Of a stretch of 35,295 nucleotides of DNA, positions 14,841 through 23,278 are shown piece after piece. The notes under the pieces were generated by a model. The model did no database searches. It was not told the DNA's origin and was given only the letters and a program-made list of their open reading frames with translations. Source of the stretch: Collinsella aerofaciens (lineage in GTDB: Bacteria > Actinomycetota > Coriobacteriia > Coriobacteriales > Coriobacteriaceae); NCBI RefSeq assembly GCF_015558785.1, contig NZ_JADMOP010000017.1:1-35295 (forward strand). The letters run 5' to 3'. Position 1 is the stretch's first letter; each line of letters opens with the position of its first letter. Made by a program: the position numbers and the translations under genes.

Positions 14841-16622
14841 ATGCAGCCCAAGCATTCTGCTATTGTCGCGGGTCTGACGCTGGCGCTTTCGTTTGGCGCC
14901 GTTTCCGCGCCGGCACCCGCCGCTGCCGAGGAGCCCACGCCAGGCGTTGCCTCGGATGCCACCGATATCGATAAGGGTCTCTACACCCAGCAGTCCTTCT
15001 CGGGCGTGCTGAGGTCGGTCCAGGGCGTTTCGTTTGTCAACGTGACTACCGAGATGAAGTACTTTACCAAGTACGAGAGCCATGGTAACTACAACCAGGG
15101 CTTTTCGTATGGTGACGGCTACAACGCGCTGGGCTATTACCAGTTCGACCGCCGTTGGTCGCTCATTCCGTTTATGAAGCAGGTCTACAACTACAGCCCC
15201 GAAAAATACAGCATGCTCAAGGATGCGATTGATCGCGGCAGCGAGATTTCCAACGCGAGCAATGCCATGTACGAGAACGACCAGCTTACCGAGCTGGGCC
15301 GTATTGCACAGGAGGCCTTCCAGGGTGCTTATAACACCGATCCTGCTGAGTTTTCGGCTCTGCAGGATGCGTATGCGTACAACTCGTACTATGCGGTGAC
15401 CGAGGCGTGGCTTAAGAGCGCTCTTGGCATTGACATCTCCGGCCGCGCCGATTGCGTCAAGGGTATGGTGTGGAGCATCACCAACATGTGCGGTACCGGT
15501 GGCTGCAGAGACTTCTTCCGCTGGGCGAATCTTTCCAACGATATGTCCGACCGCGAGTTTGCGACGGCGCTCTCCAATAGCGTGGTCAACAATGTCGCCA
15601 CCAAGTTTTCAAGTCAGCCCCAGTATCATGAGGGCTGGAAGAACCGCTACCGCAACGAGCTGAAGGACTGCTTGGTTTATATCGCCGAGGACGAGGCCGC
15701 TGCCGCTGCGACGCCCGTGCAGCCCGAGCCTGCGCCGGCGCCCTCGCCGACACCTGATTCGAATGACGGCTCGAGTGACGATGCCAACGATGACAGGATG
15801 GATGCGCCCTCGACCGATGCTGACGGTAATGGCTCTGCTGGTGGCACTACCAACGACGGCTCTACCTCGAACGGCTCCGATTCGAACGGCTCTGCTGCGA
15901 GCGATTCGCCTTCAAGCTCTGCCGGCAATACGGACAGCGACGCTTCTGGTTCGACCGACGCTGGCACCTCTAACTCATCTACCGGCTCGAGCGATTCGTC
16001 CGTTGACACCGGCTCTAACAACGGCTCCGGCTCTGACACGACCCCTGATTCCGATGCTTCCAAGGACGACTCGAATAAGGCGCCGGACGCTCCCGTTGCT
16101 TCGCCGGACAAGAAGCCTTCTTTCTCCGAGCAGCTTGGTTCTACGCTGGGTTCTTCGCTGATGGCTGGCGTCAATAACGGCTCGGCCCAGAACAAGGACA
16201 ACTCTGATCAGGTTTCCACGGAAAAGACCGAAGCCGCAAAGGGCGACTCCAAGGACAAGGCTTCCGAGAAGGCTGAATCCGATAAGGGTCCTAGCTCTGA
16301 TGAGAAGGGCGACAAGTCCGGTCAGAAGAAGGACGAGAGCAAGACCGAGGGCGAAAAGAAACAGCCCGAAGACGACGACAAGAGCGGTGCTGACAACCAA
16401 GTCCAAGAGCAAAATGACTCCAAGACGGTGACCACTACAACCACGACGACTACAACGACCAAGTCATCTGGCGGTAACATGCCCAAGACGGGCGACCTTA
16501 TCGTTATGGCGAGCCTTGCCAGTGCAAGCTTGGCCACGCTGGGTGCCACGTCTATTGTGAGTGGCAAGCATAAGCTCGATCAGCAAAAGAAGGCTGCTGG
16601 GCAGAACGACTCCGAGGAGTAG
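14841..16622 (+). CDS. Sortase-anchored surface protein with lysozyme-like N-terminal domain
   Basis: A 593-residue secreted protein. A signal peptide (about 1-29, ending APAAA) is followed by a domain (about 45-285) whose KYESHGNYN (E79) and ALGYYQFD (96-103) recall the Glu and GxxQ motifs of lysozyme/transglycosylase folds, so peptidoglycan cleavage is a reasonable inference. C205, C217 and C222 may form disulfides. Residues about 290-540 are a low-complexity Ser/Asp/Gly then Lys/Glu/Asp-rich stalk ending in a threonine run. The C-terminus is a sortase signal: MPKTG (547-551), a hydrophobic segment, and KHK. The first motif residue is Met instead of Leu. The start follows GGGAGG. Upstream is a palindromic promoter; a terminator follows. 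Confidence 0.85.
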   Translation: MQPKHSAIVAGLTLALSFGAVSAPAPAAAEEPTPGVASDATDIDKGLYTQQSFSGVLRSVQGVSFVNVTTEMKYFTKYESHGNYNQGFSYGDGYNALGYYQFDRRWSLIPFMKQVYNYSPEKYSMLKDAIDRGSEISNASNAMYENDQLTELGRIAQEAFQGAYNTDPAEFSALQDAYAYNSYYAVTEAWLKSALGIDISGRADCVKGMVWSITNMCGTGGCRDFFRWANLSNDMSDREFATALSNSVVNNVATKFSSQPQYHEGWKNRYRNELKDCLVYIAEDEAAAAATPVQPEPAPAPSPTPDSNDGSSDDANDDRMDAPSTDADGNGSAGGTTNDGSTSNGSDSNGSAASDSPSSSAGNTDSDASGSTDAGTSNSSTGSSDSSVDTGSNNGSGSDTTPDSDASKDDSNKAPDAPVASPDKKPSFSEQLGSTLGSSLMAGVNNGSAQNKDNSDQVSTEKTEAAKGDSKDKASEKAESDKGPSSDEKGDKSGQKKDESKTEGEKKQPEDDDKSGADNQVQEQNDSKTVTTTTTTTTTTKSSGGNMPKTGDLIVMASLASASLATLGATSIVSGKHKLDQQKKAAGQNDSEE

Positions 16623-16655
16623 TCCCTTTCGGTTGCCCGACAACTAAAGATTCGC

Positions 16656-16694
16656 AATGGGGGCCGGTGCAGTTGCATCGGGCCCCATTTTGTT
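16656..16694 (+). terminator. Terminator of the surface-protein gene
   Basis: A stem of about 14 bp with one mismatch (AATGGGG from 16656, CCCCATT to 16689) ends in ATTTTGTT. It is followed at once by the dyad GTTGCACAAC (16692-16701). Confidence 0.8.
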
Positions 16695-16825
16695 GCACAA
16701 CGATTTGTTATGCCCCCTCAAGGCCTTTGTTCCTACCGTTGCCCGATGCCTTTGCACGGATCCAGCGTTGCACTTGAACTGCTCGCTACAATGGGCTTCG
16801 TGCTGCGTTTTAGGGAGAAGTTACG

Positions 16826-18622
16826 GTGTCTGAACAGGAGTATTGCAACAGTGACGATACTTTTGGCGTACGGCTTGTCAACCATGTCGATGATGCGGTT
16901 TTGCCGGTCGGTGTGCATGATTTTGCCGATGCCATTGGTCGTTGCATGCTGGTTGACAAGACCATGTTTATTGCCGATGTGTTGGACTGCGACGCGTCCG
17001 TTGTGGTGTGCTGTCGACCCGAGGGTTTTGGCAAGAGCATGAACTTGTCGATGCTCAGGGCTTTTCTGGAGCGTCCGGCGGTCAGTCGCGCTGGTCAGCG
17101 TTTGTTTGCCGATGCTCAGATTTGGGATGCAGACGGCGGGCGCTATCGGGATGAGTACGCTTGCTATCCGGTGATATCGCTGGACTTTTCTGGCGCTGCG
17201 AGGCGTGGCGCCGCTATTGCCGACGTCGTGCGCGATGCTCTTTCGGGCGAGTGCGCTCGTCTGCTGGCGCTTTTGGAGGCTCCGGATTTAGCTCGAGACA
17301 AGGTGCGTCACATCGAACGCGTTGCGCGTGGCGCGGCGAGCGAGGATGAGGTCGCCTCGGTGCTTGGCGTGCTCATAGAGCTGCTGGAGATTGCCTGCGA
17401 TGAGCAGGTTGTATTGCTCGTTGATGGGTACGATGCGGCGTGGTCTCGCCGTGCGAGCGCGAGGGACGCTTCCGACGCCGATCCGGCAGAACTACTTGAC
17501 CGTGCGCTGTTTGACGCCATTGCCACTGCGCGCGATTCGTTGCGGCTGACGTGTCTGATGGGGGAGTGTTCCGGTCCCGCCGAAGCGGCGCTTTCTTCGC
17601 GCGGCTGCTCGTATTGTCTGACGACGCCGCTGTCGGCGTGGTGTGACCGTTGGTTCGGTTTTTCGGATGCCGAGGTCGAGGCTCTGTTGAATCATGCTGG
17701 GCGCGAGGAATACCTGGATGATGCGCGTGAATGGCTCGAGGGATATCGGTTTGGCAGGGCCTATTGCTCGAGTCCAGAGCGTGTGATCGGTTTTCTGGGC
17801 CGAGGCTGCACGGCGCCTGTGCGTGCCGATCTGTATGGATATGCCGATTGTCTGAGTAGGGTAGTTGCCGGGTGGAATCTCGACCGCCTTTCGGTCTTGT
17901 TTGATTTGCTCGAGGCCCATGGGTGCGCTGAGGTCCCGCTTTGTTTGGGCACTGCAGAGCCAGATGTCTCGCCTGACGATGGCATGTGGACAGCGCTGTA
18001 TCTGTCCGGTTTTCTCACGACGGATATGACTGAGGAGCCGGAGCATGGCGATCGCCTCCGTGCTTTGCGATTGCCCAATAACGAGCTTCGCCAGACCTTG
18101 CGTCTAGTGATTATTGAGTGGTTTGAGTGCGCTGCAGAAGACATTCGAGACGTCGATGCGTTTCGCGACGGGCTGTGCCATGGGAACGAGGATACCGTGA
18201 GGCGGGCGCTAAGCCGCATCTTAGGAGATGCGGGAATCGGTGCGACCGACCCAGATGCGCCACTGCCATATCATCTGCTCTTGCAGGGGCTCTGCTTTGG
18301 CTTGCCGGGCTATGCCAATCCTGCCTCGAGGCGAAAGTGTGGCGCGGGTCGCTGCGACATCCAGGTTTTTCCTACGGGCGCCGTGTTCGACATAGCCGAT
18401 ACGATCGGTATGCTCGATGAACGTCCGCTGATAACGATCAACATGATGTATGACCCCGGTGTGGATGCGCTGGGCCTGGAATTGCTGGCCGTGCAGGCGC
18501 TGCTCGACATAGAGCGCGACGGCATCGACGAAATCCGTGTGCCGCGCCCCGGCGTGGGTCGCATGCGCTGGGGGTTCGGTTTTGATGGGCAGCATGTGGC
18601 TACGGTGTGCCAGCGGCTTTAA
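16826..18622 (+). CDS. AAA-ATPase-like / PDDEXK family protein with degenerate motifs
   Basis: A 598-residue protein of the 'AAA-ATPase-like plus C-terminal PD-(D/E)XK' family common in gut bacteria. The typical opening is present: DFADAIGRCMLVDKTMFI, then RPEGFGKSMNLSML (64-77) as Walker A. The family's Walker B DEYD is here DGYD (200-203), so the catalytic glutamate is missing. In the C-terminal domain D511 of GRCDIQV survives, but the expected E-x-K strand reads LITINMMY (535-542). Both activities may be lost. The start is GTG with AGGGAG upstream; a TACAAT box lies at 16787-16792. Cellular role is unknown; a mobile or defence link has been suspected for the family. Confidence 0.75.
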   Translation: MSEQEYCNSDDTFGVRLVNHVDDAVLPVGVHDFADAIGRCMLVDKTMFIADVLDCDASVVVCCRPEGFGKSMNLSMLRAFLERPAVSRAGQRLFADAQIWDADGGRYRDEYACYPVISLDFSGAARRGAAIADVVRDALSGECARLLALLEAPDLARDKVRHIERVARGAASEDEVASVLGVLIELLEIACDEQVVLLVDGYDAAWSRRASARDASDADPAELLDRALFDAIATARDSLRLTCLMGECSGPAEAALSSRGCSYCLTTPLSAWCDRWFGFSDAEVEALLNHAGREEYLDDAREWLEGYRFGRAYCSSPERVIGFLGRGCTAPVRADLYGYADCLSRVVAGWNLDRLSVLFDLLEAHGCAEVPLCLGTAEPDVSPDDGMWTALYLSGFLTTDMTEEPEHGDRLRALRLPNNELRQTLRLVIIEWFECAAEDIRDVDAFRDGLCHGNEDTVRRALSRILGDAGIGATDPDAPLPYHLLLQGLCFGLPGYANPASRRKCGAGRCDIQVFPTGAVFDIADTIGMLDERPLITINMMYDPGVDALGLELLAVQALLDIERDGIDEIRVPRPGVGRMRWGFGFDGQHVATVCQRL

Positions 18623-18646
18623 GCGCCGAGGTGTTTCCGGCTTCCG

Positions 18647-19666
18647 TTACTCGGTGTCCTTCATGGGCGGCATGGGCTTCCAGTTGGGATCCTTGACGAT
18701 CTTGCGGGCGTCCTTCATGCCTCGGCGCAGCGCCGGAATACCGGTCTTAAAGCACTTGTCAACGGCAGCCAGGCGAATGAACTCCTTGCAGAAGGTCGCG
18801 ACGTTGCCCAGACGGAACAGCGCGGGATGATAGTCGCCGTAAATCTGCATGTAGCGGGCCAGATAACCGCGGTTGCGCATGATGTAGTAGCGGTTGGTGT
18901 CGCTCGTAGAGTTGAGCTGGCGCTTGCCGGCGATATCCCAGTTAGAGACAGCGCGGGCACGCTTGAGCACCACGTCGGCAACAACGGCGGCGGGGAAGTG
19001 CTGGCTGGCCACGTAGCCGTAGCAGGCATCGTCGCCGTAGATGAAGAATCGCGCATCCGGCAGGCCGATCTTGTCGACCACGCGGCGCGAGAACAGGCCG
19101 CCTTCAAAGCACAACTGGTTCATGGCGCGGTAGCCCTTGGGGCCCAGGTCCCACTTAGCGATGGGGTTGGGGATACCAAGCGAAAGGATGAGCTGGTACT
19201 GCCAAAAGAAGGCGCCGCCGTCAAAGTCCAGGCGCGAACCCTGGATGACATCGTAGCGGTCGGTCCACTTGGCAAGACGCTCGATGCCTTCGGGGATGAC
19301 GAGCACGTCGTCGTCCATCACCCAGAACCACTGGGCGCCCAGGTCGTAGGCGCATTTGGTGCCGGCGGAGAAGCCACCTGCACCGCCGCCGTTTTCGAGC
19401 TGTGGTGCGTAGATGACGCGGTCAGTGCCGCCCTTCGCGTCGGGCTGTTCGATGTCGGTGCCCCACAGGTTGGCCAGGCGCTCGTTGAATGCGGTGCACA
19501 TGGCCTCGGTCTCACGCGAATTCTCGTTATCGACGATCACGATGCGCCAGGGCGCTGCCGTAAGCTCGGTCATGGAGTCGAACAAGTTGGCCAGGAGTTC
19601 CTGGCGCTTGTACGTAACGACGACAATGGCGAGCTTATCGATGGGAGCGGGAAGGGTTGAAGGCAT
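18647..19666 (-). CDS. GT2 glycosyltransferase, galactofuranosyl/rhamnosyltransferase-like
   Basis: A 339-residue GT-A fold glycosyltransferase. The nucleotide-sugar strand is LAIVVVTYKRQ, then VIVDNENS; ENGGGAGGFSAG is the block seen in rhamnosyl- and galactofuranosyltransferases. FWVMDDDVL is the DXD metal site, and FIYGDDACYG lies in the acceptor region. There is no signal peptide or membrane segment. The start at 19666 is preceded by GAAAGGA about 10 bases away; 45 upstream in-frame codons look non-coding. It is divergent from the five-gene GT2 operon and presumably serves the same surface glycan. It converges with the ATPase-like gene ending at 18622. Confidence 0.85.
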   Translation of the reverse strand: MPSTLPAPIDKLAIVVVTYKRQELLANLFDSMTELTAAPWRIVIVDNENSRETEAMCTAFNERLANLWGTDIEQPDAKGGTDRVIYAPQLENGGGAGGFSAGTKCAYDLGAQWFWVMDDDVLVIPEGIERLAKWTDRYDVIQGSRLDFDGGAFFWQYQLILSLGIPNPIAKWDLGPKGYRAMNQLCFEGGLFSRRVVDKIGLPDARFFIYGDDACYGYVASQHFPAAVVADVVLKRARAVSNWDIAGKRQLNSTSDTNRYYIMRNRGYLARYMQIYGDYHPALFRLGNVATFCKEFIRLAAVDKCFKTGIPALRRGMKDARKIVKDPNWKPMPPMKDTE

Positions 19667-19741
19667 GGGGCAATATATCCTTTCACGCGCGGCGGGTGAG
19701 TGCAGCGCGGAAGCTATCGAATACGTCCTTGGGACTGTCCT

Positions 19742-19747
19742 ATTGTA
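19742..19747 (-). promoter_or_regulatory. -10 box of the divergent glycosyltransferase
   Basis: TACAAT on the minus strand, 76 bases before the ATG at 19666. A TTGCCG lies 19 bp further upstream, so the -35 is poor. The 19667-19922 stretch holds no gene; on the plus strand TATATA near 19854 and TACCAT near 19887 are -10 candidates for the operon. Confidence 0.4.
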
Positions 19748-19922
19748 AAGGCTCGGCGCACCTTGGCGGCAAGCTTTGAATAAAACGCATGAACCTGCCA
19801 TGGGCCCGCCGCATGACGTGGGGCCGCTTTGCCCGCAAGAGGCTCCATAGATTATATAAACGCCCGCTGGCGCGCTGACCCTTTGATACCATGAAACGAC
19901 AGGTATTTCCTAAGGAGCACAT

Positions 19923-21026
19923 TTGTCTACTAACGCCTCTGGCAGCCCTGTTCTGTCGCTGCTTATTCCCATTTACAATGTTCAGCGCTACCTGCGCGAG
20001 TGCCTCGATTCCGCCCTCGCGCAGACGCTCAAGGATATTGAGATCATCTGCATTAACGACGGGTCGACCGACAACTCGCCGGCGATAATCCGCGAGTATA
20101 TGGAGCGCGATGGGCGCGTCAAGATGATCGACAAGGCCAACAGCGGCTACGGCGACTCGATGAACCACGGTCTGGAGATGGCGCGTGGCAAGTACGTTGG
20201 TATCTTGGAGTCCGATGACTTTATGGCGCCCGACGCACTCGAAAAGCTTGTCTCGGCCGCCGATAGCAATAATGCCGACTTTGCGAAGGCGAACTTTGAT
20301 TTCTACTGGTCTAAGCCCGAGGAGCGCCGTTCGCTGCACGAGATGTTTAAAGCCAAGGACTGTGGCAAGCCAGTGCACCCGAGCGATACGACGCAGTTCT
20401 TTAAGCAAAAGCCGTCGATTTGGTCGGCCGTGTACCGTCGCGATTTTCTTGAGCGCAACGGCATTACGTTCCTGCCGACTCCGGGGGCATCCTTTCAGGA
20501 CACGTCATTTGCCTTTAAGGTGATCGCGTGCGCCGATAAGGCTATTTACCTGCACGATGCCGTGTTGTCGTATCGCCAGGACAACGAGAATTCCTCGGTC
20601 AATTCTTCAGCTAAGGTCTTTTGCGTCAATACCGAGTATGCCGAGATTGAGCGTTGGATTCGAGAGGATTATGCCCGCGACCACGCAAGCGGCGATGTCG
20701 CGCGCATGCTCAAGTTCAACCAGCTCATTAAGTACGATTCATACATGTGGAACTACGTGCGCCTGGCGCCTAAGTTCTATAAGGAGTTCCTGGTTCAGAT
20801 GGCTAAGGAATTTCAGGCGGCCTTGGACGCGGGGGAGTTTTTGCTTGACGACCTCAAACCGTGGAAGCGCGCAAATCTCGCTGCCATCCTCAAAGATCCC
20901 GAGGGCTGGGTTGACGAGCATCCGAGTTTTGCGACGGATGGTGCCTTGGGGCGTGCTAAGTATTACGCCTCGGTTGGAGGCCCAGGCGTGGTCGCCGCCT
21001 TCCTCATCGAATCGCTGAGGGGGTAG
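19923..21026 (+). CDS. GT2 glycosyltransferase, type A copy 1
   Basis: A 367-residue GT2 enzyme. The GT-A domain covers roughly residues 8-220: LSLLIPIYNVQRYLRECLDS, IICINDGSTDNS, and LESDDF as the metal-binding DXD region. The C-terminal 150 residues are helical and specific to this subgroup. The start is TTG at 19923, directed by AAGGAG five bases upstream. It is strongly similar to the third gene of the operon (22148-23266): shared runs include KMIDKANSGYGDSMN, KPSIWSA and FLPTPGAS. Sugar and acceptor are unknown. First gene of the operon. Confidence 0.88.
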   Translation: MSTNASGSPVLSLLIPIYNVQRYLRECLDSALAQTLKDIEIICINDGSTDNSPAIIREYMERDGRVKMIDKANSGYGDSMNHGLEMARGKYVGILESDDFMAPDALEKLVSAADSNNADFAKANFDFYWSKPEERRSLHEMFKAKDCGKPVHPSDTTQFFKQKPSIWSAVYRRDFLERNGITFLPTPGASFQDTSFAFKVIACADKAIYLHDAVLSYRQDNENSSVNSSAKVFCVNTEYAEIERWIREDYARDHASGDVARMLKFNQLIKYDSYMWNYVRLAPKFYKEFLVQMAKEFQAALDAGEFLLDDLKPWKRANLAAILKDPEGWVDEHPSFATDGALGRAKYYASVGGPGVVAAFLIESLRG

Positions 21027-21032
21027 GTCGGC

Positions 21033-22073
21033 ATGGGAGAGGCCTCGTGTCCTAAAGTTACCATTGTCGTCCCCGTTTACAACTCTGCACGCTCCATTCA
21101 GCGATGCCTCGATTCGCTGTTGGTCCAGTCTGAGTGTTCGATTCAGGTTGTCTGCGTCAACGACGGTTCGACTGATGATTCGTTGAACGTGTTGCGCCAG
21201 ATCGCGCAGGCCGACGATCGCGTACTGGTGATTGACCAGGAAAACGCGGGTGTCTCGTGTGCTCGAAATGCCGGTATCGATGTCGCCGAGGGCGAGACCG
21301 TCTTTTTTGTGGACGCCGACGATTACATCGATGCCCAGACGGTCGAGCGCGTGCTGCATGCCATGGAGTCTGCGGATGCCGAGGCCGCCGTTTTTGGCGG
21401 CGTCTGTGAACCTGCCGATGCTGCCCCCAAACGCGTCCAGCAACTCATGAGCCCCAAAGCTGGTACCTTCGGCGCCCGCGATCCTCAACTGCTGTTCCAT
21501 TCGAATGCGCAGCCCTATGCCTGCCGTGCGGCTTTTTCGCGCGAGCTGCTCAATCGCGAAGGCATTCGCTTCGCCCCCGGTTTGGCTTTGGGCGAGGACG
21601 TCGTCTTCCAATTTGCGGCTTATGCGCTTGCCCGCAGGACCGTCGTCATGCCTGACAAGTTCTACCACTACGTGATGGAGAGCGAATCGGCGACGCACGA
21701 GTTCAACAGTGCCGAGGCGCGCGCCAAAAAGCTTGACGCCCACATGAAGATGCTCGAGGAGGTCTTGGAAGACTGGGCGGCCTATGGTCTTTTGGACCTG
21801 TGTCCCGGCGAGCTGATAACTTGGTTTTTGGACCTAATTGTGTTCGATCTGGCGCGCTTGGATGCCGATGACTTCCATCGCGTGGCGGCTCGCGTCAACA
21901 TGGACCTCACGACGTTTTTGGGAACGGAGTGGGCGGATATGCCTGCTAAGGGTGCCGTTCGCCGTGTTGCCCACAAGCTCGTTGCGGCGACCTCGGGCGT
22001 TTCGATGGCAGACGCCACGCTGTTCTATCTTTCGACTCGCGGTCTCAAAGCCTGCCTGGAGCGCTTTCTATAA
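21033..22073 (+). CDS. GT2 glycosyltransferase, type B copy 1
   Basis: A 346-residue GT2 enzyme, six bases after the preceding gene. VTIVVPVYNSARSIQRCLDS, VCVNDGSTDDS, NAGVSCARNAGID and FFVDADDYID are the nucleotide-sugar, glycine-loop and DXD blocks. LGEDVVFQFAAY is the acceptor-side acidic motif (ED). It shares with the fourth gene the layout of an aromatic/charged segment before the GED motif (ACRAAFSRELLNREGIRF), marking them as one subgroup. No membrane anchor is seen. The start follows GGGGGTAGG. Confidence 0.87.
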   Translation: MGEASCPKVTIVVPVYNSARSIQRCLDSLLVQSECSIQVVCVNDGSTDDSLNVLRQIAQADDRVLVIDQENAGVSCARNAGIDVAEGETVFFVDADDYIDAQTVERVLHAMESADAEAAVFGGVCEPADAAPKRVQQLMSPKAGTFGARDPQLLFHSNAQPYACRAAFSRELLNREGIRFAPGLALGEDVVFQFAAYALARRTVVMPDKFYHYVMESESATHEFNSAEARAKKLDAHMKMLEEVLEDWAAYGLLDLCPGELITWFLDLIVFDLARLDADDFHRVAARVNMDLTTFLGTEWADMPAKGAVRRVAHKLVAATSGVSMADATLFYLSTRGLKACLERFL

Positions 22074-22147
22074 TTCCAAGCGCTGCCGCCCGCCGCAACT
22101 CGGCTGCTAAAATAACCCTGTTACACGCTATTCAACGGGAGGTTCTC

Positions 22148-23266
22148 TTGCAGAACTCTGATACCCCTAAAGTTTCGCTGCTTGTCCCCATTTGCAATGT
22201 CGAGCGCTATCTGCGCGTGTGCCTCGATTCCGCCGTGGCGCAGACGCTCAATGACATCGAGATCATCTGCATCAACGACGGCTCCACCGATAGCTCGCCG
22301 GATATCATCCGCGAGTACATGGAGCACGACCCCCGTGTAAAGATGATCGACAAGGCCAACAGCGGCTACGGCGACTCGATGAACCGTGGCCTGGAGATGG
22401 CGCGCGGTGAGTACGTGGGCATCCTTGAGTCCGACGACTTTATGTTTGAGGATTCGCTTCAAAAGCTGGTCGCCAAGGCCGATGCTGAGCATGCCGATGC
22501 GGTAAAGGGCGACTTTTATCTGTATTGGTCCACGCCCAGCGAGCGACGTGAGCTGTTTGGGATTATCGACGAGCATATGACGGGCGCCGCGTATCGCCCC
22601 GTCGATCGCCCGGGCATCTTCTACCGCAAACCTTCCATATGGTCGGCTATTTATCGACGCGAGTTCCTCAACGACAATCAGGTTCGGTTCCTTCCCACGC
22701 CGGGCGCCTCGTATCAGGACGCAGGCTTTAACTTTAAGGTTTGGGCTTGCGCCGAGCGTGCCGCGTTTATTACGGACCCCATTTTGTGCTATCGCCAGGA
22801 TAACGAGAAGAGCTCCGTTAATTCGCCCAACAAGGTGTTTTGCGTATGCGACGAATATGCCGAGATGCAGCGCTTTTTGGATGAGCGCCCCGAGCTCAAG
22901 GCTCAGCTCCAGGGGATTTTAATGCGCATGAAGGTCGATACGTACCGCTGGAATGACGAGCGTTTGGTCGATGAACTGCGTGAGCAGTTTTGGAAGAAAG
23001 CCTCGTCTGAGCTCAAGGCCGATTGGGATGCCGGTCGCTTTGATCTGTCGCTGTTCGACCCGCGTGGCGAGACCGACTTGCGCCTGATGGTCAAGTCGTC
23101 CCGCGCCTATATCGATTCGCGCTTTGGCTTTAAGAAGCCGGGCAAGCTCAATACGTTTAAGCATTACTTTAAGATTGGCGGCCTGCCGCTGGTGTGGCGC
23201 GTGCTGACGTATCAGCGCACCTACGGCGACAACCCGCACCCTGATGACGTTCCGGCCGCACAGTAG
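22148..23266 (+). CDS. GT2 glycosyltransferase, type A copy 2
   Basis: A 372-residue paralogue of the first operon gene, also starting with TTG (22148) behind GGGAGG. The GT-A blocks are VSLLVPICNVERYLRVCLDS, IICINDGSTDSS, KANSGYGDSMNRGLEMARG and ILESDDFM. Similarity extends along most of the protein, including FLPTPGASYQD, YRQDNEKSSVNS and KVFCV. A 74-base gap before it contains TAAAAT (near 22108), so an internal promoter is possible. Substrate specificity is unknown; divergence from copy 1 is greatest in the C-terminal third. Confidence 0.88.
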   Translation: MQNSDTPKVSLLVPICNVERYLRVCLDSAVAQTLNDIEIICINDGSTDSSPDIIREYMEHDPRVKMIDKANSGYGDSMNRGLEMARGEYVGILESDDFMFEDSLQKLVAKADAEHADAVKGDFYLYWSTPSERRELFGIIDEHMTGAAYRPVDRPGIFYRKPSIWSAIYRREFLNDNQVRFLPTPGASYQDAGFNFKVWACAERAAFITDPILCYRQDNEKSSVNSPNKVFCVCDEYAEMQRFLDERPELKAQLQGILMRMKVDTYRWNDERLVDELREQFWKKASSELKADWDAGRFDLSLFDPRGETDLRLMVKSSRAYIDSRFGFKKPGKLNTFKHYFKIGGLPLVWRVLTYQRTYGDNPHPDDVPAAQ

Positions 23267-23278
23267 GAGCGAGTGACT

